Source of the DNA: Chitinophaga sp. GbtcB8 | Lineage (GTDB): Bacteria > Bacteroidota > Bacteroidia > Chitinophagales > Chitinophagaceae | Length of the DNA: 64,000 nucleotides | Assembly: GCF_019091455.1 (NCBI RefSeq) | Contig: NZ_JAGXJN010000023.1 | Location: 47,054-111,053 of the forward strand | Direction: 5' to 3' | Notes under the pieces: model-generated | The model's input: the letters and a program-made list of their open reading frames with translations, nothing else | Database searches by the model: none | Told to the model about the DNA's origin: nothing | Shown: positions 34,340 through 43,184 of the stretch, one piece after another | Numbering within the stretch: position 1 is the first letter of the stretch | Layout: every line of letters starts with the position of its first letter | Position numbers and translations under genes: made by a program

Positions 34340-35123
34340 TGTTGCGGGTGGTATAACCTTTCATCACACCCCGGCCGGAATCGCGTATAAAGGAAAGGAT
34401 CTCATCCCGTTCGTCCGTAGCCGGAAATTCGGCTTCTATGATGCTGATGGCTTTTGATACATTATAGCCTTTCACAAATATTACGCGGTAAATATCCAGA
34501 ATGTGATTGATCTTTTCCAGGGAAAAACCGCGGCGTTTCAATCCTATTGAGTTTACACCTACGTAGGAGAGAGGCTCGCGCGCTGCCTTTACATAAGGCG
34601 GCACATCCTTGCGCACCAGTGAACCACCGGTTACAAAGGCATGATGTCCTATCTGGCAAAACTGGTGCACGGCTACCATCCCTGCCAGCACCACGTAATC
34701 ACCTACGGTGATATGGCCTGCCAGGGTAGTATTATTAGAGAAAATGCAGTTGTTGCCAACTTCACAGTCATGCGCGATATGGCAGTAAGCCATGATCAGG
34801 CAGTTTTTGCCAATGGTGGTTTTCCACCGGTCTTTGGTACCACGGTTAATGGTCACAAATTCACGGATAGTGGTGTTATCACCTATTTCTACCGTGGTGT
34901 CCTCCCCTGCAAATTTCAGATCCTGCGGAATGGCGGATATAACGGAGCCCGGGAATATGCGGCAGTTCTTGCCGATGCGGGCGCCTTCCATAATGGTAAC
35001 ATTGGAACCTATCCAGGTGCCATCCCCGATCTCCACGTTTTTGTGAATAACGGTGAACGGATCAATTTTTACATTAGGCGCAACTTTGGCGTCCGGATGA
35101 ATGTACGTAAGCGGGTGGATCAT
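34323..35123 (-). CDS. lpxA: UDP-N-acetylglucosamine acyltransferase LpxA
   Basis: First step of lipid A synthesis: transfers a 3-hydroxyacyl chain from ACP to UDP-GlcNAc. 266 residues, left-handed beta-helix of hexapeptide repeats over about 1-190, with the catalytic His in MAYCHIAHDCEVG (about 125) and the C-terminal helical part with LKRRGFS. Two bp downstream of lpxC-fabZ in the same operon. Confidence 0.97.
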   Translation of the reverse strand: MIHPLTYIHPDAKVAPNVKIDPFTVIHKNVEIGDGTWIGSNVTIMEGARIGKNCRIFPGSVISAIPQDLKFAGEDTTVEIGDNTTIREFVTINRGTKDRWKTTIGKNCLIMAYCHIAHDCEVGNNCIFSNNTTLAGHITVGDYVVLAGMVAVHQFCQIGHHAFVTGGSLVRKDVPPYVKAAREPLSYVGVNSIGLKRRGFSLEKINHILDIYRVIFVKGYNVSKAISIIEAEFPATDERDEILSFIRDSGRGVMKGYTTRNNDDIA

Positions 35124-35125
35124 GC

Positions 35126-36544
35126 TTATTTGCCTTCTCTAGTTTTAATGATTTGTGCTACCAGGTCAGCCTCAGTGACAACTTTGTTACCGACAAATAC
35201 GGTACCCCGCATTTCCACAATACCCCGCCTGATGGGGCTCAGCAGCTCCATTTTCAGGATCAGGGTATCACCCGGCAATACTTTTTGTTTGAATTTACAG
35301 TTGTCTATTTTCAGGAAGTAGGTATCATAGTTCTCGGGGTCCTGCACTGCGTTCAGCGCCAGTATACCGCCGGCCTGTGCCAGCGCTTCTATCTGCAGCA
35401 CACCGGGCATTACCGGGTTACCGGGAAAGTGCCCCTGGAAAAAATATTCATTGAACGTTACGTTCTTGATGCCCACTACCTGGGTATCCGTAAGGTCTAT
35501 GATCTTATCCACCAGCAGGAAAGGATAGCGGTGGGGCAGTGTTTTTTCTATGCGGCGCAGGTCAAAAATGGCAGGCTGGTTGGGATCATACGTAGGAATG
35601 TCCCGTACATGCTTGTTCTTTTTGATATACTGTTTGATCTTTTTTGCAAACTCCACGTTGGAGGCATGCCCCGGGCGGTTGGCAATGATATGCGCCTTAA
35701 TAGGAAAACCTACCAGCGCCAGGTCGCCCACCACGTCCAGCAGCTTGTGCCGGGCCGGTTCATTTGGGAAACGCAGCTGTATGTTATTCAGAATGCCTTC
35801 ACGCTGCACAGAGATCTTTTCACGCTGAAAAGCCTTGGCCAGGCGCTGCAGCTCTTCTTCTGTTACCGGGCGGTCAACCACCACGATGGCATTATTAATA
35901 TCTCCGCCCTTGATCAGGTTCAGGGATAGCTGGTATTCCAGCTCATGCAGGAAGCAGAAGGTGCGGCAGGGCGCTATTTCTTTACTGAACTCCTGCAGGC
36001 CTTTTAAGTTGGCGTGCTGGGTGCCCAGTACGGGTGAGTTAAAATCTATAAGGCAGGTAATGCGGTAGTCAACAGCGGGCAGGGCCACCATTTCTACTTT
36101 TTTTACTTCGTCGTAATAAGAGATGTTGGTATCTAAAGAATAATAGATCTTTTTAGCATCCTGCTGCTGAGCACCTACTTCATCTATCACCTCCACAAAA
36201 GGCTGGGCGCTGCCGTCCATAATGGGTATTTCCGGACCATTCAGCTCTACCAGCACATTATCTATACCAGTGCCGGCCAGGGCTGCCATAATATGCTCTA
36301 TGGTGCTTACGCGGGCGCCGTTATATTCTAAAGTGGTGCTGCGGGTGGTGTCTACTACGTAGTCCACATCCGCTTTTACTACAGGTTGTTCCGGGAGATC
36401 TATACGCTGGAACTTAATACCAAACCCGGGAGGGGCCGGTTTCAGGGTCATATTTACTTGCGCTCCAGTATGCAAACCAACACCCGATATGGTTACAGGT
36501 CCTTTTAGCGTATGTTGGTTCTGCGACTCTAAATTTTCCATCAT
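35126..36544 (-). CDS. lpxC-fabZ: bifunctional LpxC deacetylase / FabZ dehydratase fusion
   Basis: 472 residues. N-terminal LpxC (about 1-310): GVGLHTGA, EHIMAALAGTGIDN (zinc His) and KLLDVVGDLALVGFPIKAHI deacetylate UDP-3-O-acyl-GlcNAc. C-terminal FabZ (about 325-470): LPHRYPFLLVDKI, GHFPGNPVMPGVLQIEALAQ with catalytic His and Glu, dehydrating 3-hydroxyacyl-ACP. The fusion couples the lipid A committed step with the enzyme competing for the same acyl-ACP pool, and is a Bacteroidota trait. Operon with lpxD upstream and lpxA downstream. Confidence 0.97.
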   Translation of the reverse strand: MMENLESQNQHTLKGPVTISGVGLHTGAQVNMTLKPAPPGFGIKFQRIDLPEQPVVKADVDYVVDTTRSTTLEYNGARVSTIEHIMAALAGTGIDNVLVELNGPEIPIMDGSAQPFVEVIDEVGAQQQDAKKIYYSLDTNISYYDEVKKVEMVALPAVDYRITCLIDFNSPVLGTQHANLKGLQEFSKEIAPCRTFCFLHELEYQLSLNLIKGGDINNAIVVVDRPVTEEELQRLAKAFQREKISVQREGILNNIQLRFPNEPARHKLLDVVGDLALVGFPIKAHIIANRPGHASNVEFAKKIKQYIKKNKHVRDIPTYDPNQPAIFDLRRIEKTLPHRYPFLLVDKIIDLTDTQVVGIKNVTFNEYFFQGHFPGNPVMPGVLQIEALAQAGGILALNAVQDPENYDTYFLKIDNCKFKQKVLPGDTLILKMELLSPIRRGIVEMRGTVFVGNKVVTEADLVAQIIKTREGK

Positions 36545-36570
36545 GTTGTTTTACTGTTTACTTAATCCCT

Positions 36571-37620
36571 TCAAACCCCTTCCCGCTCAGAGAGAAGTTG
36601 TTTCACCATGTCTTCCAGCTCCTTTACCCTTTTTTCAAGGTCCGGCAAATTTCTAAAAATTGCCTGACTTTTCAGCGAACTTTTATAATCGAACGCCGGG
36701 GAGCCTGTCAGAGAGGTATTTGGATTAGAGATGGATTTGGATAAGCCGCTCTGTGCATTTATTTTGGTATTATCCGCTATATGTATATGGCCTACCATGC
36801 CTACCTGCCCGCCTATTACGCAGTTCTGGCCTATTTTGGTGCTGCCGGATACCCCTGTCTGGGCGGCAATTACCGTATTGGTACCAATGTCTACGTTATG
36901 GGCTACCTGGATCAGGTTATCCAGCTTTACGCCCTGGCGTATAACGGTAGAGCCCATGGTAGCGCGGTCTATGGTGGTATTGGCGCCTATTTCCACATCG
37001 TCATGGATCACTACATTGCCAATTTGCGGTACTTTTTTGTAGGAACGGTCTTCCTGCGGGGCAAAGCCAAACCCATCGCCGCCAATTACGCAGCCGGCAT
37101 GTAAGATCACCCGTTTGCCCAGCACACAGTTATCATACACTTTTACGCCCGGGTAAATGGTAGAATCGTCATTCACGATCACATTATCGCCCAGGTATAC
37201 ACCGGGGTAGATCTTTACATTATTCCCCAGCACTACATTTTCGCCCAGGTACGCAAACGCACCTACGAAAACATTAGCGCCTAATTTAACAGAGCTTGGA
37301 ATATAGGAAGGTTGTTGTATGCCGGTTTTGTTGCCCACCATTTGTTTATACTTTTCCAGCAGCAGGGCAAAGCTGCTGTAGGCGTCCTTTACCCGTATGA
37401 GCGTGGGTTTCACGGTGCCTTCGATCACCAGGCTTTCATTCACGATCAGGATAGATGCCTGCGTACTATATATAAATTCTTCGTATTTAGGATTGGCAAT
37501 AAAGCTGAGCATTCCATTGCCGGCCTCTTCTATTTTGGCAATGTTGCTCACTTTAACGTCCGGGTTTCCCTCCAGCTTACCATCTAACATGGTAGCCAAT
37601 TGTACTGCGCTAAATTGCAT
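36571..37620 (-). CDS. lpxD: UDP-3-O-(3-hydroxyacyl)glucosamine N-acyltransferase LpxD
   Basis: 349 residues; adds the second hydroxyacyl chain in lipid A synthesis. N-terminal uridine-binding domain (about 1-100), hexapeptide beta-helix (about 105-300) with the catalytic His in IQVAHNVDIG (about 241), and a C-terminal coiled helix (LEKRVKELEDMVKQLL). Head of the lpxD, lpxC-fabZ, lpxA, ABC ATPase block. Upstream sequence carries TAACTTTA/TAACTTTT, near matches to the -7 element. Confidence 0.96.
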   Translation of the reverse strand: MQFSAVQLATMLDGKLEGNPDVKVSNIAKIEEAGNGMLSFIANPKYEEFIYSTQASILIVNESLVIEGTVKPTLIRVKDAYSSFALLLEKYKQMVGNKTGIQQPSYIPSSVKLGANVFVGAFAYLGENVVLGNNVKIYPGVYLGDNVIVNDDSTIYPGVKVYDNCVLGKRVILHAGCVIGGDGFGFAPQEDRSYKKVPQIGNVVIHDDVEIGANTTIDRATMGSTVIRQGVKLDNLIQVAHNVDIGTNTVIAAQTGVSGSTKIGQNCVIGGQVGMVGHIHIADNTKINAQSGLSKSISNPNTSLTGSPAFDYKSSLKSQAIFRNLPDLEKRVKELEDMVKQLLSEREGV

Positions 37621-37703
37621 AGTTAAAAGTTATAAAAGTTACCCTCACCGGATTGTATAAAGTTATTCTTTAACATTTTAATTCCTTATAAAACGTTGCT
37701 TAC

Positions 37704-38930
37704 CTACATTTTTGGATGACAAATGTAGAATTTTTTTACGGGTATAGCCAATGTATGGCTTACCAGGGCATTGTCTATGGAGGAAATATCTTTCACCGTT
37801 CCATCCTTAAAAAGGATGTTGATCTGTTCATCCTTGATATTATACGCCCTTAAGCTGGCAGTTCCCGAAAATACCAGGTAATCCAGCTCATTGCCTTCCA
37901 GCCCCCATTTCCGTTGTACCTGGTTCTTCAGCACGGCTATCGCATCATCCTCAAATGTCTCATTACTCAATATACATTTCAACAAATTCCTGTTTATCAG
38001 CCAGTTGCACAAAAGCGACAGTACCTTATCCTCATGCTGGGCCCATACTTTAATGGCCCCCATGATATCATAATCATCCAGCAAACAGAATTGTTGCAGA
38101 CAGGCCGGTTCCTGCTCAAAATTACTGGCCGTAATGGTATGATACAGAAAGTATTGCAACGGGGGAGACGCAAATAATTCCACTCCCTTTAGCGCTAATT
38201 CCTTTGCCCGGATCAGGATCTTCACCAGCATATTTTCCGCGCTGAGCACCGTTTTGTGCAAATACACCTGCCAATACATCAAGCGCCGGGCCACAATGAA
38301 CTTTTCTATAGAATAAATGCCTTTTTCTTCTACCATCAGCTCCCCGTTATGTACAGTCAGCATTTTAATGATCCGGTCATAGCCAATTACACCTTCTGAT
38401 ACGCCGGTATAAAAGCTATCCCGGTTCAGATAATCCATCCGGTCCACATCTAACTGGCTGGAAACCAATTGATGTAAGAACTTTTTGTGATAGCGGTCAT
38501 TAAATATTTCCAGCGTCAGGCTCAGCGCTCCATTCATCTGCTTGTTCAGGTCCTCCATCAGCCAGCGGCCAATAGCCTCGTGCGATACTCCTTCTATAAT
38601 GCCGTGCTCCAGTGCGTGTGAATACGGTCCATGCCCTACGTCATGCAGCAGAATGGCCATCCTGGCCGCTACTTCCTCTTCCTCCGTGATCGTTATCCCT
38701 TTCCCTTTCAGCTCCTGCAGGGCACAGCTCATCAGGTGATAAGCGCCCATACTATGGTGAAAGCGCGTATGCATGGCGCCCGGGTACACCAGGTGTGCCA
38801 GGGCCATTTGGTGTATACGCCGCAACCGCTGGTAGTACGGATGGGAGATGAGGTTAAAGATCAACGGATGATCTATTGTTATAAAACCATACACCGGGTC
38901 GTTTACAATCTTCCGCTTACGCTCCGTCAT
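37704..38930 (-). CDS. HD-domain phosphohydrolase (dGTPase-like)
   Basis: 408 residues. HD superfamily metal motif: RFHHSMGAYHL and LLHDVGHGPYSHALEH (about 51-115), resembling SAMHD1-type and dNTP triphosphohydrolases, with QLDVDRMDYLNRDSF further on. The substrate is unproven. It sits directly upstream of lpxD on the same strand, a conserved arrangement in Bacteroidota, separated by 83 bp. Divergent from porX. Confidence 0.88.
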   Translation of the reverse strand: MTERKRKIVNDPVYGFITIDHPLIFNLISHPYYQRLRRIHQMALAHLVYPGAMHTRFHHSMGAYHLMSCALQELKGKGITITEEEEVAARMAILLHDVGHGPYSHALEHGIIEGVSHEAIGRWLMEDLNKQMNGALSLTLEIFNDRYHKKFLHQLVSSQLDVDRMDYLNRDSFYTGVSEGVIGYDRIIKMLTVHNGELMVEEKGIYSIEKFIVARRLMYWQVYLHKTVLSAENMLVKILIRAKELALKGVELFASPPLQYFLYHTITASNFEQEPACLQQFCLLDDYDIMGAIKVWAQHEDKVLSLLCNWLINRNLLKCILSNETFEDDAIAVLKNQVQRKWGLEGNELDYLVFSGTASLRAYNIKDEQINILFKDGTVKDISSIDNALVSHTLAIPVKKFYICHPKM

Positions 38931-39358
38931 TGTATTATACGCTCTTTGCTTATATACAAAGCTACAGTTTCAATCGGTAACTTTTTCTAATGTATAGACG
39001 ATTAATGAATAAATCACCCCTATATGTTACTGCGGCTAAGATCCATTTTTTGCAACAGGCCTCTGCAACAGGCCATACAACGGCCTGGCCGGCCATTCTG
39101 AATAGAACGTTTAAAGTGCAGAAAGTTTATTGGGCCGGGCTGGAATTTCACTATTTTAACAAAACTTTTAATATGTTGCGCGCCAATGAACTATGCTAAG
39201 CACTACCTAAATAAAGCGCTGCAAAGGCAATCTTATGTTTTAACAATTCGTTGATAGTGCCGGGGAATGATTTTTGCCTGAAATAGGGTTAAATTGTTCC
39301 GGCTTGCAGGTGCCTGCCAGCGATTTTCCATTTCCTTACAATCTTTTAATAATTGTAC
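38931..39358. other. 428-bp gap between the HD-domain gene and porX
   Basis: Holds an unconvincing rightward frame at 38990-39199 (69 codons). Near 39052-39101 the word GCAACAGGCC occurs twice, followed by an inverted GGCCTGGCCGGCC. Upstream of porX, GATTTTTG at about 39267-39274 is one base off a -7 element and would give a long leader. Nothing else is supported. Confidence 0.4.
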
Positions 39359-40912
39359 ATGAGCCAAATAAATATACTTTGGGTAGACGATGAAATAGAA
39401 TCTTTGAAATCACAGATCCTGTTCCTGGAAAATAAGGGCTACAAGGTATCTGCCCTTACCAATGGGTACGATGCGCTGGAATTCCTGAAAGAGCAGGTAG
39501 TGGATGTGGTGCTGCTGGATGAGTCTATGCCTGGTATTACCGGCCTGGAAACGCTGGGAAAAATTAAGGAAATAGATCAGCAGATCCCCGTGGTAATGAT
39601 CACCAAGAACGAGGCGGAGAATGTGATGGACGATGCCATTGGCAGCCAGATCACAGACTACCTTATAAAACCGGTGAACCCCAACCAGGTGCTGCTTTCC
39701 CTGAAAAAGATCATAGATAATAAACGCCTGGTAGCAGAAAAAACCACCATCGCCTACCAACAGGAGTTCCGCACCCTGTTCATGGCGCTGAGCTCTAACC
39801 CCGACCAGCGGGAATGGATGGACATTTACAAAAAGCTGGTGTACTGGGAAATAGAAATGAGCAAGGCTAACAGCCCGGAGATGCTGGAGGTGTTCAATAC
39901 CCAAAAGGCTGAAGCCAATACGGAATTTGCCAAATTCATAAGCCGTAACTATGCGGATTGGGTGCAGCCTAAAGCTAAAGATGCGCCTGTTATGTCGCAC
40001 ACCCTGTTCCGTGATAAGGTAGTGCCCAACCTGGATCCGGAGGTATCTAACTTTTTTATACTGATAGATAACCTGCGCTATGACCAGTGGAAGGCTATTC
40101 TGCCCATTTTCCAGGAATCTTTCCGCCTGGTGGAAGAAGATAGTTTTTACAGCATACTGCCTACCTCCACCCAATACAGCCGGAACGCCATTTTTGCCGG
40201 GATGCTGCCGGTGGATATTGAAAGCAAATTTCCCGTGCAGTGGAAGAATGATGATGAGGAAGGGGGGAAGAACCTGTATGAGGAAGAATTTTTTGCCGCC
40301 CAGCTGGCGCGTTTGAAAATGGACGAACGTTTTTCCTACACCAAGGTTATTAACCATAACGACGGGCAGCACCTGGTGAACAACGTGCATAATATGCTCA
40401 ATTATCCGCTGAACGTGATCGTGTATAACTTTGTGGATATGATGAGCCATGCCCGTACAGAAATGGAAGTGCTGAAAGAGCTGGCTGGCGACGAAACCTC
40501 TTACCGCTCCATTACTATCAGCTGGTTTGAGCACTCGCCCCTGCACCAGGCCCTTAAACGCATTGCTGATAAGAAGATCAACCTTATTATAGCTACAGAC
40601 CACGGCAGCGTGCGGGTAAAAACGCCTGTTAAGGTGATAGGCGATAAACAAACTACTACCAACCTGCGCTACAAGCACGGGCGCAACCTGAACTACGATC
40701 CTAAAGAGGTGCTGGCCTTCCGTGACCCGCGGGACGCAGGTTTGCCCAAGCCGAATGTGAACTCATCGTATATATTTGCCCGTGAGGATGGTTACCTGTG
40801 TTATCCCAACAATTACAACTACTTTGTAAATTATTACCGCAATACCTTCCAGCACGGCGGCATTTCCCTGGAGGAGATGATTGTGCCGGTGGCCAGGCTG
40901 GTAAGCAAATAA
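39359..40912 (+). CDS. porX: type IX secretion regulator PorX (response regulator with PglZ domain)
   Basis: 517 residues. N-terminal CheY-like receiver (about 1-122) with Asp10-Asp11, phospho-acceptor Asp54 in VLLDESMPG and Lys in YLIKPVNPN; a helical linker; then a PglZ/alkaline-phosphatase-like domain with DNLRYDQW, PTSTQYSRNAIFAG and IIATDHGSVR metal motifs. PorX works with the kinase PorY and sigma factor SigP to control type IX secretion; the PglZ domain has zinc-dependent phosphodiesterase activity in studied homologues. The ATG at 39359 is preferred to an in-frame TTG two codons earlier. A type IX cargo protein is encoded at 60467. Confidence 0.95.
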   Translation: MSQINILWVDDEIESLKSQILFLENKGYKVSALTNGYDALEFLKEQVVDVVLLDESMPGITGLETLGKIKEIDQQIPVVMITKNEAENVMDDAIGSQITDYLIKPVNPNQVLLSLKKIIDNKRLVAEKTTIAYQQEFRTLFMALSSNPDQREWMDIYKKLVYWEIEMSKANSPEMLEVFNTQKAEANTEFAKFISRNYADWVQPKAKDAPVMSHTLFRDKVVPNLDPEVSNFFILIDNLRYDQWKAILPIFQESFRLVEEDSFYSILPTSTQYSRNAIFAGMLPVDIESKFPVQWKNDDEEGGKNLYEEEFFAAQLARLKMDERFSYTKVINHNDGQHLVNNVHNMLNYPLNVIVYNFVDMMSHARTEMEVLKELAGDETSYRSITISWFEHSPLHQALKRIADKKINLIIATDHGSVRVKTPVKVIGDKQTTTNLRYKHGRNLNYDPKEVLAFRDPRDAGLPKPNVNSSYIFAREDGYLCYPNNYNYFVNYYRNTFQHGGISLEEMIVPVARLVSK

Positions 40913-40930
40913 TGAGCTATATGCTGGTAT

Positions 40931-40994
40931 GCTAATATGCTAATGTGCTGGTATATGCTGGAAACAACAAAAATCAGCACATTAGCATATTAGC
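40931..40994. repeat. perfect 20-bp inverted repeat of GCTAATATGC words
   Basis: 40931-40950 and 40975-40994 are perfect inverted copies (GCTAATATGCTAATGTGCTG) around a 24-nt loop, with more degenerate copies outside. It begins 18 bp after the porX stop and ends 30 bp before the next ATG. Confidence 0.8.
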
Positions 40995-41013
40995 ACATCA
41001 ACACATTAATATT

Positions 41014-41021
41014 TATTTTTG
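41014..41021 (+). promoter_or_regulatory. -7 element of the 111-residue protein gene
   Basis: TATTTTTG, exact TAnnTTTG match, ending 4 bp before the ATG at 41026; transcripts from it would be leaderless or nearly so. Confidence 0.5.
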
Positions 41022-41025
41022 CAGG

Positions 41026-41361
41026 ATGAACATTAAAATCACACCCAATAACCTTACCCGCCTGGAAAAGGTCTTTGATGAGGCCAAGTATGTGCTTCGT
41101 TTTGAGAAAGGTACCTTTACCTCCGGGTATTGTTTGTTGGAACATAAGAAGGTGGTGGTGATCAATAAGTTCCTGAACCTGGAAGGGCGTATCAATACTT
41201 TGCTGGACATATTGGGCAGCCTGCAGCTGGATTCCACGATGCTTAGCCCGGAATCTGCCAAATTGTACCAGCAGGTGCAGAACAATAAGAATATTGCCGA
41301 TGCAGAAAACCCCGGCACGCCGGAACAGTTGCCACCTTCAGAAGAACAATCCGCAGAATGA
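41026..41361 (+). CDS. conserved hypothetical protein upstream of the PhnP-like hydrolase
   Basis: 111 residues, no membrane segment. The first 75 residues look folded (LTRLEKVFDEAKYVLRFEKG, GYCLLEHKKVVVINKFL); the last 25 are Glu/Pro/Ser/Gln-rich and probably disordered. Family not recognised by name. The start at 41026 is chosen because a longer frame from 40945 reads through the word-repeat hairpin and the promoter. Its stop overlaps the next start by 4 bp, indicating coupling with the MBL hydrolase. Confidence 0.75.
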   Translation: MNIKITPNNLTRLEKVFDEAKYVLRFEKGTFTSGYCLLEHKKVVVINKFLNLEGRINTLLDILGSLQLDSTMLSPESAKLYQQVQNNKNIADAENPGTPEQLPPSEEQSAE

Positions 41362-42116
41362 AGATCACTTTTCTTGGAACAGGCACCTCACAGGGGGTAC
41401 CGGTTATTGCCTGCAATTGCCGGGTATGCACCTCTCCCGACAAAAGAGATACCCGCCTGCGCAGTAGTATATTAGTTGAATCTGAGATAGGAAATATTGT
41501 AGTAGATACCACACCGGATTTCCGTTACCAGATGTTGCGGGCACAGGTAAAACACCTGGAAGCTGTGCTTATTACCCATTCTCATAAAGATCATATAGCC
41601 GGTATGGATGACATACGGGCCTTTAACTATTTTCAGCAAAAGCCCATTGATATTTACGCCACTGATTTTTCGCAGAATGCCATCATGCGGGAATTTGCCT
41701 ATGCTTTTGCCGATTTTAAATATCCCGGTATCCCGGAGCTGAACCTGCAAACCATTACAGACGAAGCTTTCAGCGTAAAAGGTTTTCCCATTATACCCAT
41801 ACAGGTTATGCACCACAAAATGCCGGTGCTGGGTTTCCGCTTTGGTGATTTTACCTACATTACGGACGCCAATTTTGTTGCCGACGAGGAAAAGGGAAAG
41901 ATCATAGGCTCCAAAGTGCTGGTGCTGAATGCGCTGCGTAAGGAAAAACATATCTCCCACTTTACCCTGGACGAAGCCATAGCCCTGGCGCAGGAGCTGC
42001 AGGTACCCCAGGTATATTTTACCCACATTAGCCACCAGCTGGGCCTTCACGAAGAAATAAATGCGGAGCTGCCGGCCGGTATGGCGCTGGCGTATGACGG
42101 GCTGGAGGTAGGGTAA
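41358..42116 (+). CDS. MBL-fold hydrolase, PhnP/phosphodiesterase-like
   Basis: 252 residues. MKITFLGTGTSQGVPVIAC, a CNCRVC cysteine cluster (about 20-25, probably structural zinc) and THSHKDHIAGMDDIRAF are shared with PhnP-type cyclic phosphodiesterases, and HISHQLGLHEEI closes the site. There are no phosphonate genes nearby, so the substrate is likely a different cyclic phosphate. Coupled to the preceding gene by a 4-bp overlap. Confidence 0.88.
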   Translation: MKITFLGTGTSQGVPVIACNCRVCTSPDKRDTRLRSSILVESEIGNIVVDTTPDFRYQMLRAQVKHLEAVLITHSHKDHIAGMDDIRAFNYFQQKPIDIYATDFSQNAIMREFAYAFADFKYPGIPELNLQTITDEAFSVKGFPIIPIQVMHHKMPVLGFRFGDFTYITDANFVADEEKGKIIGSKVLVLNALRKEKHISHFTLDEAIALAQELQVPQVYFTHISHQLGLHEEINAELPAGMALAYDGLEVG

Positions 42117-42118
42117 AG

Positions 42119-42298
42119 GTCCATGGTCCATAGCCGATGGTCCATGGCGGGCTGCGTTGGTGAAGTTCTTTAATGGAATGCCCATTGGGTACCGGTTTAC
42201 AGCTTGTATATATCCCATTTGATTTCGGCCATCTTCCCATTGCTTTTATACAGCTAACCCGATGTATGCTATGGACTATGGACTATCGACCATGGACC
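42119..42298. repeat. intergenic CCATGG/TCCATAG inverted word cluster, second locus
   Basis: 42119-42148 (GGTCCATGGTCCATAGCCGA and onward) and 42268-42298 (GCTATGGACTATGGACTATC and onward) are imperfect inverted copies flanking the gap between the PhnP-like and helix-hairpin-helix genes. The words match those at 7424-7588. Confidence 0.65.
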
Positions 42299-42358
42299 TA
42301 CTCTTAACTCCGGATTAACTTCCCCACATCCCCCCAACCCCTAACTTGGCATCTTTTT

Positions 42359-43105
42359 ATGGAAAAAAGATCGCTGCGGGAATACTTTACCTTCACTAAA
42401 AGAGAGCGTACCGGTATTATTGTACTGCTGGTGCTCATTGGGCTATGCCGCTGTATACCGCTGGTATGGGAAGCGTTCACCCCGGTAACAGTGAATACTG
42501 ACAGCAGCTTTCTTACAGAAGTAGCTGCATTTGAGCAGCAGCTAAAAGCAGCGGATACACCTGCGCAACGTAATTTTTCATATAACCGTAACCGGTACTC
42601 CAAAAAATGGGACCGGCCGGTAAATGGCTACCAGCATAACTTTCACCGGGATAGTCCGTATGTGCGCAAAACATTTACGCCTTTCCCGCCCCGGCCCGCC
42701 CGCAAGCCGGTAGTGCTGGATATTAATACGGCAGATTCTACCGCCTGGGAAGCCCTGCCGGGTGTTGGCCCGGTACTGGCAGCGCGTATTATCCGCTTCC
42801 GGGACAAGCTGGGAGGTTTTTATACCATTGAGCAGGTGGCAGAAACCTATGGCTTGCCGGATAGCACGTTTAAAAAAATTCAACCGTCGCTGCGTGCGGA
42901 TAATGTTTCTCTAAAAAAAGTAGATATCAACAAGATGGATGAGCAATCTTTGGCGCAACATCCATATATACGCTATAAACTGGCCCGCCTGATAACGCGC
43001 TATCGCAGTGTACACGGGCCTTTTGGCCAGCCGGAGGCGCTTAAGAACATTCCATTGGTAGATGATAGTATTTATCGTAAACTTGAGCCATATATCAGCT
43101 ATTAG
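42359..43105 (+). CDS. ComEA-like helix-hairpin-helix protein
   Basis: 248 residues. One N-terminal membrane helix (about 18-37, GIIVLLVLIGLCRCIPLVW), a basic low-complexity linker (about 65-115), then two helix-hairpin-helix modules: NTADSTAWEALPGVGPVLAARI (about 124-145) and DINKMDEQSLAQHP (about 191). ComEA proteins bind incoming double-stranded DNA during competence; here a general DNA-binding membrane protein is all that can be said. Confidence 0.85.
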   Translation: MEKRSLREYFTFTKRERTGIIVLLVLIGLCRCIPLVWEAFTPVTVNTDSSFLTEVAAFEQQLKAADTPAQRNFSYNRNRYSKKWDRPVNGYQHNFHRDSPYVRKTFTPFPPRPARKPVVLDINTADSTAWEALPGVGPVLAARIIRFRDKLGGFYTIEQVAETYGLPDSTFKKIQPSLRADNVSLKKVDINKMDEQSLAQHPYIRYKLARLITRYRSVHGPFGQPEALKNIPLVDDSIYRKLEPYISY

Positions 43106-43118
43106 CTTTTAGTCATTA

Positions 43119-43162
43119 GCTGTTGGCAAAAAGCCAATGGCTAACGGCAAAAAGCCAACAGC
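43119..43162. repeat. inverted GCTGTTGGC / GCCAACAGC with GGCAAAAAGCC direct repeats
   Basis: 9-bp arms at 43119-43127 and 43154-43162 enclose two copies of GGCAAAAAGCCAA-like words. An in-frame ATG for the acyl-CoA dehydrogenase at 43137 lies inside this element, which argues against it as the true start. Confidence 0.6.
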
Positions 43163-43184
43163 ATCAAAACCTAAACCCCCTAAT

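Noticed and set aside
38990..39199. Rightward 69-codon frame between the HD-domain gene and porX
   Set aside because: No domain, no signal peptide, no ribosome-site or promoter support, and ordinary length for a chance frame.
43137..43184. Upstream start for the acyl-CoA dehydrogenase
   Set aside because: The added 16 residues are translated from the GGCAAAAAGCC repeat; the ATG at 43185 gives the usual family length and opening.
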